From positions 1-30,405 of the forward strand of contig CAJUBG010000046.1 of the NCBI GenBank assembly GCA_910584575.1: a stretch of DNA of 30,405 bases, given 5' to 3'. Under the pieces are notes generated by a model that saw only the letters and a list, made by a program, of their open reading frames with translations, was not told the origin of the DNA and did no database searches. This DNA comes from an uncultured Dorea sp. (lineage in GTDB: Bacteria; Bacillota; Clostridia; Lachnospirales; Lachnospiraceae). The stretch's first letter is position 1. The number at the start of each line of letters is the position of its first letter. Positions 1-6,714 of the stretch are shown piece by piece. The translations under genes were made by a program, and so were the position numbers.

Positions 1-39
1 CTTGCAAAATTGCTTGCTGAATGTCTGGTGTAAAAGGGT

Positions 40-75
40 GCAGACCTCTTGTATTTTAAGGTATGAGGGGTCTGC
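40..75 (-). terminator. Hairpin downstream of the left XRE gene
   Basis: The arms GCAGACCTCT (40-49) and AGGGGTCTGC (66-75) pair with one or two mismatches. Read on the minus strand, the hairpin starts at the stop codon of the XRE gene and is followed by a short pyrimidine run (ACCCTTTT). This fits a weak intrinsic terminator. Nothing else is recognisable in the first 74 bases. Confidence 0.5.
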
Positions 76-497
76 TATTCAGATTGCTTTCTTATTTTAT
101 AATTCATTAAATAGTTCAGTTCTGCCTGATTTTCCGCTGTCAGTTTCTTGTAATCAGTTAAAAAATCAAAATCTGCTTTTGACAACTTCATAATGTTCTC
201 AATCGGAATATGCTTTGATTGAAGGCGACGCACAAGGGCAATCCCTAAATCATAGGCAGATGTATCTTTAACAGATGTATCCATTTTACTAGAAGAGCCG
301 ACCACCAATTCATCTAATGAAACCTCATAGTATTCTGAGAACATTAAAAGAGTATCTATATCGGGTATCCTTCGACCACATTCAAAATATGAATAAACTG
401 ACCGACTGATGTTTAAATTCTCACATAATTGCTTTTGTGTCAAATTATGCTGTTGCCGAAGTTCCAACAGTTTTAAGCTGATTCTATTTTGCGGCAT
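75..497 (-). CDS. XRE-family helix-turn-helix regulator
   Basis: A 140-residue DNA-binding protein. The N-terminal 60 or so residues form a classical XRE/Cro HTH (LRQQHNLTQKQLCENLNISRS, then YSYFECGRRIPDIDTL); the C-terminal half is charged and helical and could be a dimerisation or sensor region. The start at 497 is chosen because GAGGTG lies about 8 nt upstream. An ATG at 521 lies at the very start of the likely transcript (TACAAT -10 just upstream) and has no ribosome site. The gene is divergent from the GT8 glycosyltransferase gene, and a perfect inverted repeat in the shared intergenic region is a candidate operator. Its target genes are unknown. Family call is secure, role is inference. 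Confidence 0.85.
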   Translation of the reverse strand: MPQNRISLKLLELRQQHNLTQKQLCENLNISRSVYSYFECGRRIPDIDTLLMFSEYYEVSLDELVVGSSSKMDTSVKDTSAYDLGIALVRRLQSKHIPIENIMKLSKADFDFLTDYKKLTAENQAELNYLMNYKIRKQSE

Positions 498-603
498 ACC
501 TTCACCTCGTTTTATTTTCATATTGTACCAATTATAAAAAAATATGTGTTTGGTATTAACAAAATAAGAATTATGTTGTAGAATACTAAATGTCGCATAT
601 TGT

Positions 604-630
604 TACATTTATACAAATAGGATAAATGTA
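604..630. promoter_or_regulatory. Inverted repeat, candidate operator between XRE and GT8 genes
   Basis: Perfect 9-bp arms, TACATTTAT (604-612) and ATAAATGTA (622-630), are separated by 9 nt. The dyad lies about 105 bp upstream of XRE and 80 bp upstream of the GT8 gene. The two-fold symmetry suits a dimeric HTH protein; assigning it to the neighbouring XRE protein is inference. Confidence 0.45.
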
Positions 631-707
631 TAAAAATGAGAACAGAACAAATTTTCGATTATAACCACTTAATATTTATATTCTAAAGAAAAGAGAGGAA
701 CACAAAC

Positions 708-1685
708 ATGAGAAAACAATACAATATCATGACATCTTGTGATAATAATTTAGTGCCCTATGTAGCGGTAGGACTTACAGCAATGGCGCGTAATCTAAAA
801 GACGCAGACGTTGATTTCTTTTTTCTTCACAGTCATGTCAGTCAGAATAACATAGAAATGTTAAAAGCTCTATGTGAGGAGCTGGAGAATGGTAAGATTC
901 ATTTTCATGAGATTTTAGTGCCACATGCAGAAATCTATTCAGAATTGGCTAAATATGGAACTGGATGGACTGGCGAAGCATATTATTCTTTATGTGCTCA
1001 TTTGCTTCTGCCTGATGAAATTGACAGGGTTTTATATCTTGACGCAGGCGACACTCTGATAGTCGGTGATATCGCTCCATATTATCATTATGATTTTCAA
1101 GGAAAGAGCCTTGTGGTGACGGGTTCAAGGTATAAGCCATATAATGGAAATCTGGAACTATTTAGTGCGGATGACTTAGGGGATTGGAAAGATGGACTTC
1201 CTGGAATCCTAAGAGGAATTTTTAATTCAGGTTCATACATGATGAATTTGGACAAGATGAGAAAAGATGAAAGAACGTTAGCGGATTATCAATATTTATC
1301 TCTAAAACTCCGAGAACTCTTTGGAGATGATAACCATAATATCTATTGGGGAGACCAAGGACTTCTATCTGCAACATTTGTAGGTGATGTACGATATTAT
1401 GGTTTCCCAGAAATACGGAATTTATGGTATATGCCTTATAATTTTTGTCTTTGGTATTATGACAGAATGAATGAAAAACCTGATTATTCTCCTGCAATTC
1501 TTCACTTCGCAGGAACAGCCTTTAAACCATGGAACGGTACATATCCCATTTTTACAGAAAGGTTTCAGAAAAAAGAACAATTACATTCCATGAATGAATT
1601 AAAAAATGGACAAGCAGGATATTTTTATTTATGGCATGAATACGCAATCATTACAAACACAATTTTAGAAAATATTGGTTATTAG
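708..1685 (+). CDS. Glycosyltransferase family 8 protein
   Basis: A 325-residue GT8-type retaining glycosyltransferase, which transfers a sugar from a nucleotide-sugar onto a cell-surface glycan or protein. The GT-A fold start is visible as NIMTSCDNNLVPYVAVGLTA. The metal-binding region is YLDAGDTLIVGD (about residues 110-121), a spaced form of the usual DxD. The C-terminal family signature HFAGTAFKPW is present near residues 267-276. GAGAGG precedes the ATG by about 9 nt. It has no signal peptide or membrane segment, so it acts in the cytoplasm. The acceptor and donor cannot be read from sequence. The gene stands in AT-rich accessory DNA and is followed by a small membrane protein gene. Confidence 0.85.
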   Translation: MRKQYNIMTSCDNNLVPYVAVGLTAMARNLKDADVDFFFLHSHVSQNNIEMLKALCEELENGKIHFHEILVPHAEIYSELAKYGTGWTGEAYYSLCAHLLLPDEIDRVLYLDAGDTLIVGDIAPYYHYDFQGKSLVVTGSRYKPYNGNLELFSADDLGDWKDGLPGILRGIFNSGSYMMNLDKMRKDERTLADYQYLSLKLRELFGDDNHNIYWGDQGLLSATFVGDVRYYGFPEIRNLWYMPYNFCLWYYDRMNEKPDYSPAILHFAGTAFKPWNGTYPIFTERFQKKEQLHSMNELKNGQAGYFYLWHEYAIITNTILENIGY

Positions 1686-1742
1686 AAGAACTATTCATTT
1701 GCTTTTGATATATAAGATTTAATTATGAAAGGAAGAGGTAAC

Positions 1743-1928
1743 ATGGGATTTATTGGTTTTTTCGTCATATGCATTATTATTGCAGTAATTTCAGGCAATG
1801 ATGATTGTCTTTCAGGTTTACTGGTAATGGGGTTCGGAATCGCTATAACAATAGGGGCATTTGCAATTAATCCAATTCTTGGGATAATTGTTGGTTATGT
1901 TGTTCTTCAAGGATGGAAGAATATGTAA
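1743..1928 (+). CDS. Small two-helix membrane protein
   Basis: A 61-residue hydrophobic protein. Two membrane segments are apparent (GFIGFFVICIIIAVI near residues 2-16 and a longer stretch from about 25 to 56) with the loop SGNDDCLSG between them. The start at 1743 follows AGGAAGAGG by 4-5 nt; an in-frame ATG at 1725 would overlap that ribosome site. It lies 57 bp after the GT8 stop and is probably co-transcribed with it, since a terminator follows only this gene. Function not recognised. Confidence 0.6.
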   Translation: MGFIGFFVICIIIAVISGNDDCLSGLLVMGFGIAITIGAFAINPILGIIVGYVVLQGWKNM

Positions 1929-2005
1929 GAGAACAGAGAGAGTAAACACCTACAATTTAATAAAGAATATTTCTAAATTATAAAAGAAATGTAGCATAGC
2001 AATAC

Positions 2006-2042
2006 AGGAGATACTTTTACGAGAGGGTATCTCCTATATTTT
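2006..2042 (+). terminator. Intrinsic terminator after GT8/small membrane genes
   Basis: Perfect 9-bp arms AGGAGATAC (2006-2014) and GTATCTCCT (2027-2035) are followed by ATATTTTT. The remainder of the 265-bp gap (1929-2193) holds only a second small hairpin, CGGCTT/AAGCCG (2057-2079), and no gene. It may contain the left end of the integrative element, but I could not identify a repeat there. Confidence 0.7.
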
Positions 2043-2193
2043 TATGATTGTTGTTCCGGCTTTCGCTTTGCTCAAGCCGTCACAGTTCTTCGTCACATTT
2101 TATGATATTTAACAACTATTTTACGTATTTCAAAGCGGCGCATATTTTAAAAGATATACAATTTTGAATCACAAAAAAACGTCTATGTGTATG

Positions 2194-3198
2194 CTAAAGT
2201 AGTTTCAATCCCTCAATCGAAATAAAATTTGTTGTAGCAGTGCTGATGTACCAACTATTCAGTTCGTGTTTTATCCTGTACCGCTGATGTGGTTTCATTG
2301 GCGCAGGTTTCTTATTCCGTATGCTTTCTGCCAGTTTTAAAGCCAAATTAATTGACTTTTGAGTAGGAAATATTTTAGGCAGGACACGTCTGAACTCTTT
2401 TTTGCTTAAGATATGGTAATGAAGCCCCCTACTCATTACAAGTTCATTCAGAATGATTTTTTGGAAGTCCTCACTCATAAGCGTCTCCATATTCAGCGGC
2501 TTGTTATATGTGTTACAGAACCTTTTCACAGCGGAGCGTCTTAATGAAAATTCATAGCGGTACTGGTCGGGTGGGATGTCGAACTCATGCATTAGTTGTT
2601 CATGGTCGTTTTCTACCGCACCTGGAAGATTACCGCTTAACAGAGAACGTTTGTCCTGCTCTTCGATTGTCTTGTTATAAGTCCGTAAAAGCAGATTCGG
2701 ACACTTACAGTTTTTTGCGCTAGGCAAGTAATTTGTATTCAGATAGGTTTTTGAAGTCGCCCCTCTGTAAGTAAGCCTGCCATATCCGTAAAGGTATTCC
2801 TTGCGGTCAACAGGATTGATTGTCCTCATACGGAAAAGGTCTATTCTTGAAGGTTGCCAGTCTGATAATGCCGTCGGCAGGTTTGATACATTTATGACCT
2901 GCCCCAGTTCGGTATAAAGAATGAGCATGAATGTTTGGTCATCATAATCGGTAACATTGTAAGTGTTCCTGTTGCACTGGTAATACAGTTTCGGCAGTGA
3001 GAAAGTCACATAGAGCCGCCCTACTCCATACATATTGGGAAAGAATCGTATAAAAGTATGGTCTGTCCTGATAAAGAAGTGGTGTAGGTTGCTGTCTTGA
3101 TTTGTGCCGTCCCATATCCAGTGGCAAGTGAAACAAAGGCGCAGGTCGAATGGACAGTTATAAAACATTGTGATTGTGTCTGAATAGTTTGTACTCAT
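2194..3198 (-). CDS. Putative phage/plasmid-type replication initiation protein
   Basis: A 334-residue protein without signal peptide or membrane segments. The central stretch SRIDLFRMRTIN, then YLNTNY, then LLLRTYNKTIEEQ, resembles the core of gene II/Rep-type initiators of filamentous phages and small plasmids (SRID, Y(L/F)G/N and RxYDK motifs). The later YRYEFSLRRSAVKRF also fits. I do not see a canonical HUH motif, so the nickase activity is uncertain. AAGGA lies about 9 nt upstream of the ATG. It is divergent from an XRE regulator with overlapping promoters, and a nearby integrase suggests it serves replication or mobilisation of the element. A relaxase-like or unrelated element protein is possible. 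Confidence 0.5.
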   Translation of the reverse strand: MSTNYSDTITMFYNCPFDLRLCFTCHWIWDGTNQDSNLHHFFIRTDHTFIRFFPNMYGVGRLYVTFSLPKLYYQCNRNTYNVTDYDDQTFMLILYTELGQVINVSNLPTALSDWQPSRIDLFRMRTINPVDRKEYLYGYGRLTYRGATSKTYLNTNYLPSAKNCKCPNLLLRTYNKTIEEQDKRSLLSGNLPGAVENDHEQLMHEFDIPPDQYRYEFSLRRSAVKRFCNTYNKPLNMETLMSEDFQKIILNELVMSRGLHYHILSKKEFRRVLPKIFPTQKSINLALKLAESIRNKKPAPMKPHQRYRIKHELNSWYISTATTNFISIEGLKLL

Positions 3199-3247
3199 AT
3201 CAACATCCTTGTTATGTGCAAAGATTGAATTTATATTAATATTTTAC

Positions 3248-3276
3248 TTGCATTTATTGAAAGTATAGCATATAAT
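3248..3276 (+). promoter_or_regulatory. Promoter of the XRE-DUF6462 operon
   Basis: TTGCAT (3248-3253), a 17-bp spacer and TATAAT (3271-3276) point toward the XRE gene at 3351. The predicted start of transcription is near 3283. It overlaps the opposing Rep promoter. Confidence 0.6.
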
Positions 3277-3290
3277 AGGGATACAAGCAA
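3262..3290 (-). promoter_or_regulatory. Promoter of the Rep-like gene
   Basis: On the minus strand TTGCTT (3285-3290), a 17-bp spacer and TATACT (3262-3267) direct transcription toward the Rep-like gene. The -10 element lies inside the spacer of the plus-strand promoter, so the two polymerase footprints exclude one another. Confidence 0.6.
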
Positions 3291-3350
3291 GAGAAATGTA
3301 AAATTTTGTAAAAAGCTACAGATTACCATTACCCATGAAAGGAGATTCAT

Positions 3351-3905
3351 ATGGAAGATATAAAAACTACTATCGGGAAAAATATTCGTATTCTCCGCAA
3401 ACAGAGAGGTCAGACTTTGCAGAGCCTAAGTAAACAAATAGGTATTACCCATCAACAGCTTTCACGAATCGAAAGCGGTTCAGGCACTTCCACCGCTACC
3501 CTTGAAAGGATAGCCGCTATCTTGGACGTAGATATGAAAACCCTTATGAATGAACCCGAAGCTACTTTAAAAAGCACTATACCGCATACCAAGAATTTTA
3601 TTCCCGATTACATGTGCAATGAAATATATTCAAAAGTATATGTCGATATAATCAAACGAGTAAATGACGCCGCTATCGAAAAATTTGTATATGAGGTTTT
3701 TGACAAATTGGTTAAAGACAAAAAGAAAATCCGAAATCTGATGTGTGCACATGTTGGCTCGAAAACTAACTATCAATTCACAAAAATAGAATTAGAAGAT
3801 TTCTGCCAACTGCTATTTGTAGATTTTGCCGACCATGCTTTGAGATTATCAAAAACTGATTATAACAGCGAAGGAGAAACAGAAAGGAGCGATTTAAATG
3901 CCTGA
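3351..3905 (+). CDS. XRE-family regulator of the integrative element
   Basis: A 184-residue regulator. Residues about 8-63 are a textbook XRE HTH (IGKNIRILRKQRGQTLQSLSK, QIGITHQQLSRIESG, TLERIAAILDVDMKTLM). The remaining 120 residues are charged and helical with no recognised domain. GAAAGGAG precedes the ATG. The gene overlaps the next by 8 bp (ATGCCTGA), showing translational coupling. It faces the Rep-like gene across overlapping promoters, the arrangement expected of a repressor controlling an element switch, analogous to phage repressors. That role is inference; the family is clear. Confidence 0.85.
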   Translation: MEDIKTTIGKNIRILRKQRGQTLQSLSKQIGITHQQLSRIESGSGTSTATLERIAAILDVDMKTLMNEPEATLKSTIPHTKNFIPDYMCNEIYSKVYVDIIKRVNDAAIEKFVYEVFDKLVKDKKKIRNLMCAHVGSKTNYQFTKIELEDFCQLLFVDFADHALRLSKTDYNSEGETERSDLNA

Positions 3906-4188
3906 ATCAGCAAACACAGCAAAAGATACTTCTCTGAATGACTTATTTGAAAGTTTTAAGTTTAAACCCATACTCATCACTGGAAAAAAGAAGGAAGAGA
4001 AAAAGTCTGCTGAAAATTTAAATCAAAAAATATTAGTTACTACCGCAAACCTTATGGAATTGTTAGATTGTGGCAAGCATACAGCTATAGACATAGGTGC
4101 AAGGGCAAATGCTAAAGTGTGTATTGGTAGAAAGCTGTTTTGGAATGTAAAGCTAGTTCAAGCCTACATAGACAGCATTGCAGAATAG
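3898..4188 (+). CDS. DUF6462-like excisionase/HTH protein
   Basis: A 96-residue protein whose C-terminal 50 residues match the DUF6462 pattern as I know it (LVTTANLMELLDCGKHTAID, then IGARANAKVCIGRKLFWN, ending VQAYIDSIAE), an excisionase-like winged HTH. The N-terminal 45 residues are Lys/Glu-rich and probably disordered. Translation is coupled to the XRE gene by an 8-bp overlap. DUF6462 proteins commonly precede tyrosine integrases in Firmicute mobile elements and are thought to act as recombination directionality factors. Here the integrase follows after a hairpin-rich 180-bp gap. The excisionase role is inference. Confidence 0.65.
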   Translation: MPESANTAKDTSLNDLFESFKFKPILITGKKKEEKKSAENLNQKILVTTANLMELLDCGKHTAIDIGARANAKVCIGRKLFWNVKLVQAYIDSIAE

Positions 4189-4242
4189 CTATAAATCATG
4201 AAAGGAAGTGATAACATTAAGTATTTTTGCAACTCAATAATA

Positions 4243-4335
4243 AAAGGTTAAGAGCCACCGACCAAAGCACGCTCCTAACCTTTACACCAACAGGAATATC
4301 CTGTATTGCTTATTATAGCACGCAGAGATATTCCT
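4243..4335 (+). promoter_or_regulatory. Tandem hairpins between excisionase-like and integrase genes
   Basis: Hairpin 1 pairs AAAGGTTAAGAGC (4243-4255) with GCTCCTAACCTTT (4271-4283), 12 of 13 positions. The palindrome CAGGAATATCCTG follows at 4291-4303. AGGAATATC (4292-4300) can alternatively pair with GATATTCCT (4327-4335), just before the integrase ribosome site. The two folds around 4292-4303 are mutually exclusive. This could be an mRNA control element for integrase, or integrase/excisionase binding DNA; sequence alone does not decide. Confidence 0.45.
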
Positions 4336-4368
4336 TTCTACTAATTTTTTATGAAAGGAATGAAATCT

Positions 4369-5598
4369 ATGGCACTTGACAAGAATGGAAAACCATTACC
4401 CAAAGGAATATCGTGGAGAGCGAAAGAAAACCGTTACATGGGTAGATTTCAGCATGAGGGCAAAACCTACACCCGATACAACACCAATAAAACAGCACTT
4501 GTTAAGGAAATGGAAAACTTGAAATATGAAGTTATTCATGGACTTGCAGGAAAAGCTGACAAACTTACTTTTGATAAGTGGTTTTACACCTGGCTGAACG
4601 ATTTTAAAAAGAAAACCATTAAACAGACCTCTTACAATAATTATCTTAATCTATATAAGAATACACTGGAAGAATCTTTAGGAAGGAAACAACTTAACGC
4701 TATCCGACCTATCCACATTCAGCGATTATATAATGAATTGTTAGAAGAACGTGGTATCAGTACGAAATATTTAAGCAACGTCAATTCCATGCTTTACAAT
4801 GTATTCAAAATAGCAATTCATAATAATCTGCTAGTAAAAAATCCATGTGAGGGCGTTATACTTCCTAAAATGGAGCAAAAGGAAAGGCGTGTACTGTCTG
4901 TTGAAGAACAGCAGATATTTTTAAAATATTTACATACCGAGCGTTGGCACTATTACGAACCATTATTTATTTTTATGTTAGGTACTGGTGTCAGAGTTGG
5001 CGAAGCGTTAGGCTTGCAATGGTCTGATGTAAGTTTTGACAAACGTGAGATACACATTAATCATACGCTTGTCTATACAAAAAATGAAGAATATGGAGAA
5101 TACCAGTTCAGTTTGCAAGCACCCAAGACAAAAAGCAGCAGACGTATAGTTCCTATGAATGATGATGTTTACAACGCATTGAAAAAACAGCGTATAAATG
5201 TCAAAAAATTACGCTTATTCATGGGGGATGAATGGAAACCCTTAAAAGGTTATGAGGACATTGTTTTTGTCAACTATAAAGGCAGACCAAGACAGACCAC
5301 AGAGATAGGCGCAACATTAAATAATATTATTGCCTATATCAACAAAGAGGAAGAAAACAGAGCGACAGAAGTGAATCTATCACCCTTTTTCTTAGAAAAT
5401 TTCCACCCTCATACTTTGCGCCATACCTTCGCCACAAGATGTTTTGAAGCAGGAATAGAAGCAAAAATTGTCCAAGTTTATTTAGGACATTCAAGCATTA
5501 GAATGACACTTGACCTATATACTCATGTTGCTAATGATAAGTTGCATGAAGATATGAAAAAAGTCAGCGTAACAAACTTGCAGGAAAAAATTATTTAG
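4369..5598 (+). CDS. int: Tyrosine recombinase (Tn916-type integrase)
   Basis: A 409-residue site-specific integrase. The N-terminal region (ISWRAKENRYMGRF) matches the arm-binding AP2-like domain of Tn916-type integrases, a SAM-like core-binding domain follows (about 65-165), and the catalytic domain fills the rest. The catalytic residues are all visible: Arg209 (GTGVRVGEAL), Lys253 (APKTKSSRR), His348 and Arg351 (HTLRH), His374 (LGHSS) and Tyr384 (TLDLYTH). I chose the ATG at 4369 because AAGGA lies about 9 nt upstream; the ATGs at 4351 and 4360 overlap or precede that site. A terminator follows directly. It should integrate and, with the DUF6462 protein, excise the element. It appears intact. 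Confidence 0.93.
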   Translation: MALDKNGKPLPKGISWRAKENRYMGRFQHEGKTYTRYNTNKTALVKEMENLKYEVIHGLAGKADKLTFDKWFYTWLNDFKKKTIKQTSYNNYLNLYKNTLEESLGRKQLNAIRPIHIQRLYNELLEERGISTKYLSNVNSMLYNVFKIAIHNNLLVKNPCEGVILPKMEQKERRVLSVEEQQIFLKYLHTERWHYYEPLFIFMLGTGVRVGEALGLQWSDVSFDKREIHINHTLVYTKNEEYGEYQFSLQAPKTKSSRRIVPMNDDVYNALKKQRINVKKLRLFMGDEWKPLKGYEDIVFVNYKGRPRQTTEIGATLNNIIAYINKEEENRATEVNLSPFFLENFHPHTLRHTFATRCFEAGIEAKIVQVYLGHSSIRMTLDLYTHVANDKLHEDMKKVSVTNLQEKII

Positions 5599-5604
5599 TG
5601 ATAG

Positions 5605-5631
5605 CGGATAGGTAAATGCTATCCGTTTTTT
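5605..5631 (+). terminator. Intrinsic terminator after integrase
   Basis: CGGATAG (5605-5611) and CTATCCG (5619-5625) form a stem followed by six T residues. It lies 7 bp after the integrase stop and ends only 17 bp before the HxlR start codon. Confidence 0.8.
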
Positions 5632-5648
5632 ATTGGAAAGGAGTTCCT

Positions 5649-6017
5649 ATGGCTACGAACCGAGTAGATTTTTCAAACACTACTATTGTCATTGATATTA
5701 TCGGCGGAAAATGGGATATACAGATTATCTCCGTTTTATTCAGCGGTACAAAGCGATTTAATGAATTAAAATCATTAGTAAAAGGTATTCAGCCTAAAAT
5801 ATTGACAGAATGTTTGCAACACCTGGAAGAAAAAGGTATCATCAATCGAAAGTCATATCCGATTGTACCTCCAAGAGTTGAATACTCTTTAACAGAGATT
5901 GGAAAAAGCCTAAAGCCAGTATTAACACATCTCAATGATTGGGGAATGGAATATCAAAAAGAGTATAAGAAATCTTCTAAGAAAAAGTTGATATTTCTTG
6001 ATAATATATCCTGCTGA
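5649..6017 (+). CDS. HxlR-family winged-helix regulator (first copy)
   Basis: A 122-residue regulator with the HxlR core: IIGGKWDIQIISVLFSG, KRFNELKSLVKGIQPKILTE, CLQHLEEKGIINRK and VPPRVEYSLTEIGKSL. The C-terminus has a basic Lys-rich tail (KKSSKKKL). AAAGGAG precedes the ATG at 5649; an upstream in-frame ATG at 5616 falls inside the int terminator and is unlikely. There is no room for a promoter between that terminator and the start, so expression must come from read-through or a promoter inside int. HxlR proteins often sense electrophiles or redox stress, but no typical target oxidoreductase lies next to it. A second HxlR gene of about 45% similarity by eye follows. Confidence 0.88.
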   Translation: MATNRVDFSNTTIVIDIIGGKWDIQIISVLFSGTKRFNELKSLVKGIQPKILTECLQHLEEKGIINRKSYPIVPPRVEYSLTEIGKSLKPVLTHLNDWGMEYQKEYKKSSKKKLIFLDNISC

Positions 6018-6030
6018 TTTTTAATCGAGT

Positions 6031-6050
6031 TGTGTCAAAACTGTGTCAAA
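6031..6050. repeat. Tandem TGTGTCAAA repeats
   Basis: TGTGTCAAA occurs at 6031-6039 and again at 6042-6050, an 11-bp period equal to about one helical turn. The pair begins 14 bp after the first HxlR stop codon. It is a candidate protein-binding array in the 287-bp gene-free gap (6018-6304). Confidence 0.4.
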
Positions 6051-6123
6051 TTGACTTTTCTAATTCCTTAAAATGGCTATAAAGCCCGTATTTACAGCAT
6101 TTCTTGAAAACCACTACTATAAG

Positions 6124-6171
6124 TACGCACTTTTTTATTGGGATACGCACTTTTTTGTAACCTTTGCGTAT
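6124..6171. repeat. TACGCACTTTTTT direct repeats plus inverted copy
   Basis: TACGCACTTTTTT is found exactly at 6124-6136 and 6144-6156, a 20-bp period. The core returns inverted as TGCGTAT at 6165-6171. Direct repeats of this size with two-turn spacing resemble arm-type binding sites for the N-terminal domain of Tn916-like integrases, which lie near element ends. No target duplication could be confirmed at the other side. Confidence 0.4.
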
Positions 6172-6304
6172 TTATAGGGTATTCCGCAAATATCCGACAA
6201 CAAATTTTTTTCCTTTATCAGATTCTATTGAATTTCTTTTCCCTTTACAGTAAAATATGGATGTAGCATTAAAATCTAATGTAGTATTTGATATGGAGTG
6301 TCTT

Positions 6305-6631
6305 ATGATAAAAAAAGAAGAATTGCCTATTTGTCCAGTAGCTACCACTGTCCAGTTGATAGGGAGCAAATGGAAATTGTTGATTATGCGAAATCTGCTT
6401 GACCGTCCGTGGCGGTTTAATGAATTGCAGAAATCATTGGAAGGCATCAGCCAAAAAGTATTGACTGACAGCCTGCGTTCTATGGAAAGTGACGGTATTG
6501 TAATCCGTACAGTGTTTGCCGAAGTCCCCCCAAGAGTGGAATACTCTCTTTCTAAACTCGGCGAATCTATGCGTCCAATTATCAGTGCTATGGAAACATG
6601 GGGGATATGGTATAAAAGCCAGATAGAATAA
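6305..6631 (+). CDS. HxlR-family winged-helix regulator (second copy)
   Basis: A 108-residue HxlR regulator of normal family length: CPVATTVQLIGSKWKLLIMR, PWRFNELQKSLEGISQKVLT and VPPRVEYSLSKLGESM. Cys at residue 10 lies in the N-terminal position where many HxlR/YodB proteins carry a redox-sensing cysteine; whether it senses here is inference. GGAG is 6 nt upstream of the ATG at 6305; the upstream ATGs at 6257 and 6293 lack a ribosome site. No obvious target gene follows in the same direction. Confidence 0.88.
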   Translation: MIKKEELPICPVATTVQLIGSKWKLLIMRNLLDRPWRFNELQKSLEGISQKVLTDSLRSMESDGIVIRTVFAEVPPRVEYSLSKLGESMRPIISAMETWGIWYKSQIE

Positions 6632-6714
6632 GCCAATTCTAAAATAATGGCAGCAAAGATTTTCTCCTCCAAAAAATGTTCATCGGGGAAAAGCGAAATG
6701 TGGTTTGTTTCCAT
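6632..6714 (-). pseudogene. Possible 5' remnant of a truncated gene
   Basis: On the minus strand AAGGAG is followed 10 nt later by ATG (6712-6714) and about 28 codons (METNHISLFPDEHFLEEKIF and on) of protein-like sequence. Then the frame runs into the antisense of the second HxlR gene, where it stays open but loses any protein character. It lies about 70 bp downstream of the acetyltransferase gene in the same direction. I read this as the start of a gene cut off by insertion or deletion. I do not recognise the fragment, and the open frame may be chance. Confidence 0.3.

Noticed and set aside
2..193. Open frame at the left edge on the plus strand
   Set aside because: It overlaps the XRE gene in antisense, includes a hairpin terminator and has no ribosome site or recognisable domain.
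2057..2079. CGGCTT/AAGCCG hairpin as element end or second terminator
   Set aside because: It is short, has no T-run, and no matching repeat was found at the right side of the element.
2167..2185. CACAAAAAAACG compared with CACTTTTTTG at 6149 as paired element ends
   Set aside because: The similarity is limited to homopolymer runs and is not convincing as an att core.
6172..6631. Long minus-strand frame through the second HxlR gene
   Set aside because: This part is the exact antisense of a clear HxlR gene and has no protein character. Only the first 28 codons beyond HxlR (6632-6714) look genuine.
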